Assembly: GCA_002368715.1 (NCBI GenBank)
Contig: DFEO01000058.1
Span: forward strand, 1-7,860
Direction of reading: 5' to 3'
From: Ruminococcus sp. UBA3800
GTDB taxonomy: Bacteria > Bacillota > Clostridia > Oscillospirales > Ruminococcaceae
Length of the DNA: 7,860 nt
Both the position numbers and the translations under genes were made by a program. The notes beneath the pieces are model-generated. The model was not told the origin of the DNA, did not search any database, and was given only the letters and a program-made list of their open reading frames with translations. Below, in pieces: positions 1-6,056 of the stretch (position 1 is the first letter of the stretch; each line of letters opens with the position of its first letter).

Positions 1-82
1 CTCAAGCCGCTTGCGGCTTGACAAGCAGGTGTGAAGCAAGGAAAAAACAGCACTATGCCGCTTGCAGCTTGACGGTCAGCAC
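1..82. other. Gene-free leader with short repeats
   Basis: No convincing coding sequence is seen here on either strand. The stretch holds a perfect 9-bp inverted repeat (2-10 with 13-21) and a 16/17 match between 6-22 and 57-73 built on GCCGCTTGC. It also holds the first copies of a CTTGAC-type 12-mer that continues into the promoter. The hairpin has no T-tract, so I do not call it a terminator. It may be the tail of the intergenic region behind a gene outside the window. Confidence 0.6.
2..21. repeat. Perfect 9-bp inverted repeat
   Basis: TCAAGCCGC at 2-10 is followed by TT and then its exact reverse complement at 13-21. The literal loop is only 2 nt, so in practice the top pair would open. 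A near-direct copy of its right part lies at 57-73, where one base change breaks the symmetry. No T-run follows on either strand. Confidence 0.7.
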
Positions 83-93
83 TTGACAGTGAG
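17..93 (+). repeat. Three copies of a CTTGAC-type 12-mer before the promoter
   Basis: The copies are CTTGACAAGCAG (17-28), CTTGACGGTCAG (68-79) and CTTGACAGTGAG (82-93). The last two match at 10 of 12 positions and start 14 bp apart. The third contains the -35 box of the promoter at 83-88. TGACGGTCA at 70-78 is also an inverted repeat around one base. This could be a regulator-binding region, but no matching regulator is in the window. Confidence 0.4.
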
Positions 94-111
94 GAGAAAA
101 AGGAATATAAT
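83..111 (+). promoter_or_regulatory. Consensus sigma-A promoter of the cyclophilin lipoprotein gene
   Basis: TTGACA (83-88) and TATAAT (106-111) are both perfect consensus hexamers with an optimal 17-bp spacer. Transcription would start near 117-120, leaving a leader of about 37-40 nt before the ATG at 157. A second TATAAT at 124-129 has no matching -35 box. A Shine-Dalgarno-like GGAAGGAAAG at 141-150 sits 6 nt before the start codon. Perfect boxes suggest strong expression unless repressed. Confidence 0.85.
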
Positions 112-156
112 ATAGCTTGTGAGTATAATTCAGTACAATAGGAAGGAAAGATAAAA

Positions 157-1383
157 ATGCAGCTAAGAAAAGTATTAAAACGCACAGCCCTCACGCTTGC
201 CTGTGTGATGAGCTTAGGACTGCTCGCATCCTGCGGCGGCTCTGACAGCTCTTCGGTCTCCGATTCATCCTCCGCTGCCTCCTCTGAAGGCAAAAAGGAA
301 GGCACCTTCGTTATCACTCTCTATGAGGACAAGGCACCTATCACCTGCGAGAATTTTGAAAAGCTGGTCAAGGACGGCTTTTATGACGGACTGACCTTCC
401 ACAGGATAGTTGACGGCTTTTGCGCACAGGGCGGCGACCCAAAAGGCGACGGTACAGGAGGCTCTGAAAATACAATAAAGGGCGAGTTCTCGGCAAACGG
501 AGTTGAGAATGACCTCAGCCACACAAAGGGCGTCGTGTCTATGGCAAGACCCGGCGATATGGACGGTGCTTCATCGCAGTTTTTTGTCTGCCTGAGCGAT
601 GACTATGTAGATACTCTCGACGGAAAATATGCGGCTTTCGGCAAAGTGACCGAGGGTATGGAGGTAGTTGAGGACTTCCAGAAGGTCGAAAGGACAATGG
701 GCTCGGACGGAAAAATGTCGTCCCCTGTTAGACCTGTAACGATCAAAAAAGCCAAGATGATAGACGATGATGCAGACGGCAACCACAGGGCACAGTTCAC
801 TGTCAGTTATACCACCGGCGAAAAAGAGCTGAACAAGGACGATTTCAAGAAAACGACCGCCGAATTCACAGCGGCTCTTTATAAGGACAAGGCACCTATC
901 ACCTGCGAGAACTTTGAAAAGCTGGTCAAGGACGGCTTTTATGACGGGCTGACCTTCCACAGGATCATTGATGATTTCGTTATGCAGGGCGGCGACCCCA
1001 AAGGCGACGGCACCGGCGGAAGTGATGAAACGATAAAGGGCGAGTTTTCAAAGAACGGAGTCGAGAACGACCTGAGCCATACCACAGGAACACTTTCTAT
1101 GGCAAGATCGGCTACTGACCCTGACAGTGCATCAACACAGTTCTTTATCTGCCTGTCAGACAAGGACACTGCTATGGATGGTCAATATGCGGCCTTCGGC
1201 AGGATAACAGACGGACTTGACAAGGTGCTCGAGATATCCAAGGTCGATAAGCAGATGGGTACAGACAAGTATCTTTCACAGCCTGTATTCCCCGTGACTA
1301 TCGAGAAGGCTGAGATAACCGACCCCGATGCCGACGGCAACACACAGGTGAAGTTCACCGTAAGCTACTACGTTGAGAAGTGA
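157..1383 (+). CDS. Surface lipoprotein with two tandem cyclophilin-type peptidyl-prolyl isomerase domains
   Basis: It catalyses cis-trans isomerisation of proline peptide bonds and probably helps exported proteins fold outside the membrane. Residues 1-26 form a lipoprotein signal: a basic start, a hydrophobic core and the lipobox LASC, with Cys26 as the lipidated residue. A Ser-rich linker runs over 29-43. Domain 1 covers about 50-200 and domain 2 about 236-387, offset by 186 residues. By comparison with human CypA, the catalytic Arg, Phe and Gln are present in both (R83, F88, Q91; R269, F274, Q277), as are the QFF motifs (141-143; 328-330). The position of CypA Met61 is Cys89 or Val275, and that of Trp121 is Thr153 or Ala339, so cyclosporin binding is probably weak. 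Each domain ends in a DxDxDG loop (203-208; 389-394) followed by FTVSY. Most bacterial cyclophilins have one domain, so this is roughly double length. The gene stands alone between its own promoter and terminator. Confidence 0.93.
   Translation: MQLRKVLKRTALTLACVMSLGLLASCGGSDSSSVSDSSSAASSEGKKEGTFVITLYEDKAPITCENFEKLVKDGFYDGLTFHRIVDGFCAQGGDPKGDGTGGSENTIKGEFSANGVENDLSHTKGVVSMARPGDMDGASSQFFVCLSDDYVDTLDGKYAAFGKVTEGMEVVEDFQKVERTMGSDGKMSSPVRPVTIKKAKMIDDDADGNHRAQFTVSYTTGEKELNKDDFKKTTAEFTAALYKDKAPITCENFEKLVKDGFYDGLTFHRIIDDFVMQGGDPKGDGTGGSDETIKGEFSKNGVENDLSHTTGTLSMARSATDPDSASTQFFICLSDKDTAMDGQYAAFGRITDGLDKVLEISKVDKQMGTDKYLSQPVFPVTIEKAEITDPDADGNTQVKFTVSYYVEK
327..407 (+). repeat. Near-identical 81-bp intragenic repeat, copy 1
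   Basis: This block matches 885-965 at 79 of 81 positions by eye. It encodes the start of cyclophilin domain 1, up to the FHRI motif. The two differences (354 and 390) are both silent. Flanking parts of the domains are far more diverged, about 60% identical at the protein level. Confidence 0.85.
885..965 (+). repeat. Near-identical 81-bp intragenic repeat, copy 2
   Basis: This is the partner of 327-407, offset by 558 bp (186 codons), in cyclophilin domain 2. The reading frame is the same in both copies, so recombination between them would delete or add exactly one domain without a frameshift. Confidence 0.85.
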
Positions 1384-1397
1384 CAGAGACAGCAAAT

Positions 1398-1430
1398 AAA
1401 AAAGCCTCCGGATCAGCCGGAGGTTTTTTT
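1398..1430. terminator. Bidirectional intrinsic terminator between convergent genes
   Basis: The stem CCTCCGG (1405-1411) pairs with CCGGAGG (1417-1423) around a 5-nt loop, with an A-run before it and seven Ts after it (1424-1430). On the minus strand the A-run becomes a T-run, so the same hairpin can end the cyclophilin transcript and the transcript of the gtrA-like gene, whose stop codon is at 1435-1437. Confidence 0.92.
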
Positions 1431-1434
1431 GCGC

Positions 1435-1929
1435 CTATTTTTCTTTTTTGAATACGAACAGCTTGCTTATGATGTAGTTTAAGATGATCGTAACGATGGA
1501 TACGATGATCTTTGCGATGATCTCCTGCATTTTCATTGTGGTGGTCATAACATTCAGAAGGAGCGTTTCTACAACGAGGGTGAAGAGTCTGCCTGCAAAA
1601 AACGCCGCACATTCTTTGGCTACCGGTTTTGCGCCGTGAGCCTTGTCCTCGAACACCCATGTTCTGTTAGTTGCATAAGCAAAGGTGACTGCACATATCC
1701 AGGAGATGATATTCGATATGGTAACATCGTAGTCGATAGTGAAGCCTAAAAGCTTTCCCTTTCCGATGTCAAGCATATTCATCGGCAAAGCAAAAAAGAT
1801 AACGCTGACAACGGTGGTCAGCCCGCCGAAAAACAAATAGAGCAGCACCTCTTTGTGAGCCTTGTAAAAAGGCTCCAGCGGCCTGAACAGCTTCAGCCCC
1901 ATTATCCTGTCAAATATGTCTTTTTTCAT
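1435..1929 (-). CDS. GtrA-family four-helix membrane protein
   Basis: GtrA-like proteins (164 residues here, a normal length) are small membrane proteins thought to flip or help move polyprenyl-linked sugars for glycosylation of surface polymers. Four hydrophobic segments are visible at about 28-50, 68-87, 105-127 and 136-157. The family-typical patterns NRTWVF after helix 2 and NYIISKLFVF at the C-terminus are present, and the tail is Lys-rich. The ATG at 1929 is preceded by a G-rich Shine-Dalgarno (GGAGGGGG on the minus strand, around 1937-1944). It follows tsaD by about 70 bp and may be the last gene of that operon. No glycosyltransferase partner is in the window, so the exact substrate is unknown. 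Confidence 0.87.
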   Translation of the reverse strand: MKKDIFDRIMGLKLFRPLEPFYKAHKEVLLYLFFGGLTTVVSVIFFALPMNMLDIGKGKLLGFTIDYDVTISNIISWICAVTFAYATNRTWVFEDKAHGAKPVAKECAAFFAGRLFTLVVETLLLNVMTTTMKMQEIIAKIIVSIVTIILNYIISKLFVFKKEK

Positions 1930-1998
1930 ATGTCGTCCCCCTCCCCGTCCCGACAGACGGAGCCTTTATATTTTTGCCCAAAAAGGCGTTTTTTACAT
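1930..1998 (-). other. tsaD-gtrA gap with a small hairpin at the gtrA ribosome binding site
   Basis: On the minus strand this gap contains a TATAAA (1965-1970) that could be a -10 box, but no -35 box is seen at the right distance. A 5-bp hairpin (1945-1949 with 1956-1960, 6-nt loop) lies directly before the Shine-Dalgarno of the GtrA gene, and a CTCC nearby could instead pair with the Shine-Dalgarno itself. No clear terminator for tsaD is visible, which favours cotranscription. Confidence 0.4.
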
Positions 1999-3021
1999 TC
2001 AGTCGGCCTCGGATATCTCGTCCAGCGAAAGCGTTGCCGTCGCATTGAGCGATTCATCGGCACGCTTGCCGGCAAGAAGATCATAATAGCCCTGGCACGC
2101 TATCATAGCGCCGTTGTCGCCGCAGTATGCAAGCTCGGGCAGGTAAAGGGTGAAGCCTCTCTTTTTGCATTCCTCGCCAAGCTTTTCTCTTACGCCGGAG
2201 TTTGCCGAGACACCGCCTGCACAGGCGATGGTCTTATAGCCGAAGGTTTTTGCCGCAAGTATGGTTTTCTGAGCCAGGGTGTCCGCAACGGTCTTCTGAA
2301 AGCTTGCAGCCATATCCTCGGGCTTTATGGTCTCGCCTTTCTGGGCGGCATTATGGACCTGATTTATCACCGCTGTTTTCAGACCCGAGAACGAGAAATC
2401 AAACTCATTTCCTGCTACCCTCGGGTGCGGCAGCTGATAAGCGTCTGCGTTTCCAAGCTTTGCAGCTGCGTCTATATATTTTCCGCCGGGATACTCATAG
2501 CCCAGTGTTCTTGCCACCTTGTCAAAGCATTCACCTGCGGCATCGTCACGGGTGCGCCCTATAACGTGATATCTGGTGTAGTCACGCACTTCGATTATAT
2601 GAGAGTGGCCTCCCGAGACCACAAGACACAGGTAGGGCGGTCTCAGCTCGGGGTGAGAGATATAGTTTGCTGCTATATGCCCTGCTATATGGTGAACGGG
2701 TATCAGCGGCTTTCCCGCTGTCATTGCAAGCCCCTTTGCAAAGCTGACTCCCACCAGCAGAGCCCCTATAAGTCCGGGCGCATAGGTCACGGCTATCGCA
2801 TCGATATCGTCAAGAGTACAGCCCGCATCTTCGAGAGCCTGCTTTGTCACCCGGGAAATGTTCTCGGCGTGACGGCGTGACGCTATCTCGGGCACAACAC
2901 CGCCGTAAAGCTTGTGCTCGTCTATCTGTGAAGCTACTACATTTGAAAGAACGGTCTTTCCGTCCTCCACCACCGAGCAGGCGGTCTCGTCGCAGGAGCT
3001 TTCTATCCCGAGGATCTTCAT
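1999..3021 (-). CDS. tsaD: tRNA N6-adenosine threonylcarbamoyltransferase TsaD
   Basis: TsaD transfers the threonylcarbamoyl group from threonylcarbamoyl-AMP to A37 of ANN-decoding tRNAs (t6A), acting in the cytosol with TsaB and TsaE. The 340-residue length is normal. Visible motifs are ESSCDET (7-13), HHIAGH (110-115, metal ligands H111 and H115), SGGHS (136-140), a nucleotide-binding AGECFDK segment (163-168), CAGGVSAN (267-274) and GDNGAMIA (301-308, with metal ligand D302). I chose the ATG at 3021 because the protein then begins MKILGIESS as the family does, and AAAGGA (3032-3037) lies 10 nt upstream. A TTG at 3030 would add three residues but has no usable Shine-Dalgarno. The preceding methyltransferase stops at 3027, so the two genes are essentially contiguous. 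No tsaB or tsaE is in the window. Confidence 0.96.
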   Translation of the reverse strand: MKILGIESSCDETACSVVEDGKTVLSNVVASQIDEHKLYGGVVPEIASRRHAENISRVTKQALEDAGCTLDDIDAIAVTYAPGLIGALLVGVSFAKGLAMTAGKPLIPVHHIAGHIAANYISHPELRPPYLCLVVSGGHSHIIEVRDYTRYHVIGRTRDDAAGECFDKVARTLGYEYPGGKYIDAAAKLGNADAYQLPHPRVAGNEFDFSFSGLKTAVINQVHNAAQKGETIKPEDMAASFQKTVADTLAQKTILAAKTFGYKTIACAGGVSANSGVREKLGEECKKRGFTLYLPELAYCGDNGAMIACQGYYDLLAGKRADESLNATATLSLDEISEAD

Positions 3022-3026
3022 TTTTC

Positions 3027-3761
3027 TCAAGTCCTTTCCATATCAACAGGTTCCTGATATATGCGCATCATCTCGTCCGAAACACCGCCGTCGGCGCTTC
3101 TTACATAAAGAGGGGTCTCTATCGAAAGGAAGCTCTTTGCCCCCTTCTTTCCCTCCACCAGCACCAGCCAGGGCGCACAGTCGGGATTCTTGTGAACAGT
3201 TCGCAGCCTTTTGGGCTCGATCCCGTTTTTTCTCATAGCCTCAAAGATATCGCACAGCCGCTCCGGACGGTTGCAGACGCACAGCCTTCCGCCGAATTTC
3301 AGATTTCTCTTGGCGGCCGCACACACATCGTCGATAGTACACATCATCTCATGCCTTGCGATAGACACAGCCTCGCTGCTATTCTTAGCGCCTGTGTTGT
3401 CGAGCTTGTAAGGCGGATTGCAGGTGATAAGGTCAAGCTCCTCCTCTGCTCTCCACTCTTTAAGGTCGGCATTCACGGGCAGTATCTTTTCTTCGGCCTG
3501 CGAATATTCCACCGACAGCACCAGCTGGTCGTAGGCTTTTTTCTGTATCTCCACAGCATAGGTCTTTTTCGGACTGAACTTCTTGTCCAGCAGCAGAGCG
3601 ATTATCCCGCTTCCCGAGCACAGGTCGGCGCAGGCATCCTTGCGGCGGGCCTTTGCAAAATCCGCCAGCAAAAAAGCGTCCGTTCCGAAACGGTGCTCTG
3701 TGGATATGCACACACGGTATCTCTCGCCCAGCTTTTCAAATGTAAGGTCGTTATATCCCAT
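3027..3761 (-). CDS. tRNA1(Val) adenine(37)-N6-methyltransferase-like protein (YfiC/YabB/TrmN6 family)
   Basis: This is a class I SAM-dependent methyltransferase of the family that makes N6-methyladenosine at A37 of tRNA1(Val) in E. coli. From the ATG it has 244 residues. The SAM-binding loop reads CADLCSGSGIIALLL (44-58), an acidic residue E71 ends the next strand, and NPPY (115-118) is the signature of enzymes that methylate exocyclic amines of adenine. FGTDAFLLADFA (25-36) resembles the conserved N-terminal FGxDAxLLxxF of the family. A GTG at 3770 would add three residues; I prefer the ATG at 3761, with GGTGA upstream. It overlaps the end of rimI by 11 bp. In Bacillus subtilis the homologue yabB lies close to rsmI, as here. 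The substrate tRNA is inferred from the family, not shown. Confidence 0.85.
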   Translation of the reverse strand: MGYNDLTFEKLGERYRVCISTEHRFGTDAFLLADFAKARRKDACADLCSGSGIIALLLDKKFSPKKTYAVEIQKKAYDQLVLSVEYSQAEEKILPVNADLKEWRAEEELDLITCNPPYKLDNTGAKNSSEAVSIARHEMMCTIDDVCAAAKRNLKFGGRLCVCNRPERLCDIFEAMRKNGIEPKRLRTVHKNPDCAPWLVLVEGKKGAKSFLSIETPLYVRSADGGVSDEMMRIYQEPVDMERT

Positions 3762-4200
3762 CTGTCTCACCGTATCTCTTTGTCATAAGCAGCGCATCCT
3801 CCTTGGGTTCTGAGTAAAACCCTTTTCTCAGTCCCACCTCTTCAAATCCGATGGAGCGGTAAAGCCTTATGGCTCTTTCGTTCGAGACTCTCACCTCAAG
3901 ATTGCAGCGCTGCGCCTGTTCGTTTTTTTCCATATGCTCTATCAGCGCCCTGCCAAGGCCCCTGCCACGGCTCTTTTCCGTCAGGGCGATATTGTTCAGG
4001 TTTATCTCCCCTGCCACGACCCACACGTTTATAAAGCCCGTGACCTCTCCGTTCTCCTCGCTCACATAGGTGCGGGCAATTGAAAGTGTGAGCTGGTTTT
4101 CAAATTCAGCCCTGCTCCAGGGCTGAGAAAAGCATTCCTTTTCTATCGCCGCCACAGCACCGCAGTCGGCAGGCTCCATAGGTCTTATCCTGACGCTCAT
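3751..4200 (-). CDS. rimI: [Ribosomal protein bS18]-alanine N-acetyltransferase RimI
   Basis: RimI is a GNAT-fold enzyme that acetylates the N-terminal alanine of ribosomal protein bS18 with acetyl-CoA; some homologues have broader targets. The 149-residue protein has the acetyl-CoA binding loop RGRGLG (78-83), FSQPWS near the N-terminus (24-29), and LEVRVSN (101-107) followed by AIRLYRSIGF (110-119). E102 and Y114 correspond to the catalytic Glu and Tyr of the family. EDALLMTK at 134-141 is the usual C-terminal strand. Its ATG overlaps the rsmI stop in an ATGA arrangement (4197-4200), which indicates translational coupling, and GGAG lies about 8 nt upstream. rimI is often found next to tsaB and tsaD; here tsaD is one gene away. 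Confidence 0.93.
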   Translation of the reverse strand: MSVRIRPMEPADCGAVAAIEKECFSQPWSRAEFENQLTLSIARTYVSEENGEVTGFINVWVVAGEINLNNIALTEKSRGRGLGRALIEHMEKNEQAQRCNLEVRVSNERAIRLYRSIGFEEVGLRKGFYSEPKEDALLMTKRYGETDGI

Positions 4201-5030
4201 TTTGTTTGCTCCAGAAGTCTTGTATAAAGCTCGCTTTTTGAAAAGCCGGTGGTCTTTGCTATGCTCTTGCAGGCGTCAGCCCCACGCATACCCTTGGCCA
4301 CAAGCTCCTTGACAAGCTCCACTGCATCATCGAGGGTCTCGGGCTCTGCGCCGTCACTCTCTCCTGCCCCCTCAACAACGAGCACATACTCGCCCCGGGG
4401 CTTGTTCTCCTTATAATGGTCTATGGCTCCCGATACAGTGGTTCGTATCACTTCCTCATGGAGCTTTGTCAGCTCACGGCAGAGAGATATCTTCCTGTCC
4501 CCGAAGTATTCAAGCATATCCTCCAGGGTCTGTATAAGCTTATGGGGCGCCTCATAAAAGATAAGCGTGTTTTCCTCCTTGGCGGCTCTCGCCAGGTGAG
4601 AAAGGCGCTCTTTTTTATTTACAGACAAAAAGCCCTCAAAGCAGAAGCGTCTTGTGTCCTGTCCGCTGACAGCCAGCGCCGAAACACAGGCAGCAGGCCC
4701 CGGCACAACAGCCACAGCTATCCCACGCTCATAGCATCTTTTTACCAGCTTTTCGCCCGGGTCGGATATGCAGGGCATACCTGCGTCTGTGACCACAGCC
4801 GCATCCTCTCCTGCCTCTATCCTGTCGCAGATGCTCTCAAGGACATTCTCGGTGCTGTGCTCGTGATAAGCGATAACAGGCTTTTTTATTTCAAAATGGT
4901 TGAGCAGCTTCATCGTCACTCTTGTGTCCTCGGCACAGATAAAATCCACCGAGCCAAGTGTCTCCACTGCCCGGTAGGTGATATCTGAAAGGTTGCCTAT
5001 CGGTGTTCCCACAACATAAAGCGTTCCCAT
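4197..5030 (-). CDS. rsmI: 16S rRNA (cytidine(1402)-2'-O)-methyltransferase RsmI
   Basis: RsmI methylates the 2'-hydroxyl of C1402 in 16S rRNA, in the decoding centre, where RsmH adds the N4 methyl. The length of 277 residues is normal. The tetrapyrrole-methylase-type fold shows as GTPIGNLSDI (8-17), CAEDTR (32-37), DAGMPCISDPG (82-92), VPGPAA (109-114) and FYEAPHKL (158-165). CRELTKLHEE (184-193) is the strongly diagnostic motif. The C-terminal region (about 228-277) is the small helical domain seen in many RsmI proteins. A strong Shine-Dalgarno AAGGAGG (5036-5042) lies 5 nt before the ATG and overlaps the stop codon of dusB. The next gene, rimI, overlaps by 4 bp. Confidence 0.96.
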   Translation of the reverse strand: MGTLYVVGTPIGNLSDITYRAVETLGSVDFICAEDTRVTMKLLNHFEIKKPVIAYHEHSTENVLESICDRIEAGEDAAVVTDAGMPCISDPGEKLVKRCYERGIAVAVVPGPAACVSALAVSGQDTRRFCFEGFLSVNKKERLSHLARAAKEENTLIFYEAPHKLIQTLEDMLEYFGDRKISLCRELTKLHEEVIRTTVSGAIDHYKENKPRGEYVLVVEGAGESDGAEPETLDDAVELVKELVAKGMRGADACKSIAKTTGFSKSELYTRLLEQTK

Positions 5031-5035
5031 AGCTG

Positions 5036-5042
5036 CCTCCTT
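5036..5042 (-). promoter_or_regulatory. Ribosome binding site of rsmI overlapping the dusB stop
   Basis: On the minus strand AAGGAGG lies 5 nt before the rsmI ATG, and its first two bases are part of the TAA that ends dusB. A ribosome finishing dusB would therefore stop on the rsmI initiation site, which suggests coupled translation. Confidence 0.85.
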
Positions 5043-6015
5043 ATGGATTCATCTCGATAACTGTCTGTGCTGCTCTTTTTATATCGTCAAGGGTAAAGAG
5101 CTCTCCTGAAGCTCCCCTTAGCTTAACGGCGCCGTTAAGCCCCTTTATATACCAGGAAAAGTTGTGGCGCATCTCCTTGATGCCCCGACCCTCCCCTTTG
5201 TATCTGCACAAAAGCTCTGCGTGGCGGAGCATTATTTCCATTTTTTTCTCCACCGGCGGCTCAGGAAGCACCTCGCCCCTTTCAAGGTAGGCTCTCACGT
5301 TCTCAAACACCCACGGCCGCCCATAGGAGCCCCTGCCTATCATCACAAGGTCACAGCCTGTCTCGTCATACATAGCCTTTGCGCTTATGCCGTCGGTAAC
5401 ATCACCGTTTCCGATAACGGGGATATCCACCGCCTGTTTGACCTGCCTGATAATGTCCCGGTCCGCCTTGCCGGAATAGAACTGTGTTCTTGTTCTTGCG
5501 TGAACGGTGACTGCCGCCGCACCTGCCTGCTGTGCGATAAGCGCCAGCTCTGGGGCATTTATACTGTTCTCATCCCATCCCGAGCGTATCTTTACCGTAA
5601 CAGGGCAGCTGCTGTTTTCCACCGCCGCCGCTATTACAGCGCCTGCTCTGTCCGGATCCTTCATAAGCGCCGAGCCGCTGCCGTTTGAGACTATCTTGGG
5701 AACGGGACAGCCCATATTTATATCTATGATGTCGGGGCAGAACCTGCCGAGCAGCTGTGCGGCTCGGCCCATAAACTCGGCCTCCTCACCGAAAAGCTGG
5801 AGCGCATAGGGTCTTTCCTCTTTTTCTATCTCGCAAAGAACGGCTGTTTTCTTGTCGCCGTAGCAAAGCCCCTTCGAGGATATCATCTCGCTTACCATAT
5901 AAGAAGCCCCAAACTGCTTGCACATCAGCCGATAGGACTTGTCGGCAACAGATGCCATAGGCGCAAGTGCTGCTGTTTTTTCTATTCTCACATTGCCGAT
6001 GACCAGCTGCTCCAT
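5041..6015 (-). CDS. dusB: tRNA-dihydrouridine synthase, DusB type
   Basis: This FMN-dependent, NADPH-using enzyme reduces specific uridines in the tRNA D-loop to dihydrouridine. From the ATG at 6015 it has 324 residues, a normal length, and begins with the typical LVIGNVRIE. The TIM-barrel domain shows LAPMASVADKSYR (17-29), DINMGCPVPKIV (98-109, catalytic acid C103), Lys142 and VHARTRTQFYSG (171-182). IGNGDV (201-206) and MIGRGSYGRPWVF (225-237) are FMN-phosphate binding segments. The helical RNA-binding domain follows, with KEMRHNFSWYIKGL (280-293). An in-frame GTG at 6066 was rejected because it would add a Lys-rich, unconserved stretch; AGAGG at 6020-6024 supports the ATG. This is the first gene of the tight cluster and lies behind glmS. 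Assignment to the DusB subgroup, rather than another bacterial Dus, is by overall resemblance. Confidence 0.94.
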   Translation of the reverse strand: MEQLVIGNVRIEKTAALAPMASVADKSYRLMCKQFGASYMVSEMISSKGLCYGDKKTAVLCEIEKEERPYALQLFGEEAEFMGRAAQLLGRFCPDIIDINMGCPVPKIVSNGSGSALMKDPDRAGAVIAAAVENSSCPVTVKIRSGWDENSINAPELALIAQQAGAAAVTVHARTRTQFYSGKADRDIIRQVKQAVDIPVIGNGDVTDGISAKAMYDETGCDLVMIGRGSYGRPWVFENVRAYLERGEVLPEPPVEKKMEIMLRHAELLCRYKGEGRGIKEMRHNFSWYIKGLNGAVKLRGASGELFTLDDIKRAAQTVIEMNP

Positions 6016-6051
6016 TTTTCCTCTTTTCCTTTTCTCTTTTCCCTTTTTCCC
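6015..6051 (-). other. Uninterrupted 37-nt purine tract before dusB
   Basis: On the minus strand every base from 6051 to 6015 is a purine, made of short G-runs (GGG, GGG, GAG, GG, GAGG) separated by A-runs. It ends in the A of the dusB start codon and contains several Shine-Dalgarno-like cores, with AGAGG at 6020-6024 the best placed. It may simply be a very accessible, unstructured ribosome loading site. Confidence 0.7.
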
Positions 6052-6056
6052 ATACA

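Noticed and set aside
124..129. Second TATAAT before the cyclophilin gene
   Set aside because: There is no -35 box 16-18 bp upstream and no extended -10 TGn, so the 83-111 promoter is preferred.
1977..1994. GCC-CAAAAA-GGC followed by a T-run on the plus strand, terminator-like
   Set aside because: The stem is only 3 bp, and no plus-strand gene ends there because the cyclophilin transcript already has a strong terminator at 1398-1430.
1855..2880. Long 341-codon plus-strand open frame opposite tsaD
   Set aside because: It is antisense to a full set of TsaD motifs, its translation resembles no protein family I recognise and is rich in Cys, Arg and His, and it has no clear promoter or ribosome binding site.
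3022..3030. TTG start for tsaD, three codons upstream
   Set aside because: AAAGGA is only 1 nt from it, and the family start MxILGIESS fits the ATG at 3021.
2844..3788. Long 314-codon plus-strand open frame opposite tsaD and the methyltransferase gene
   Set aside because: It crosses two well-supported minus-strand genes and its translation has no recognisable domain; it is a by-product of their codon usage.
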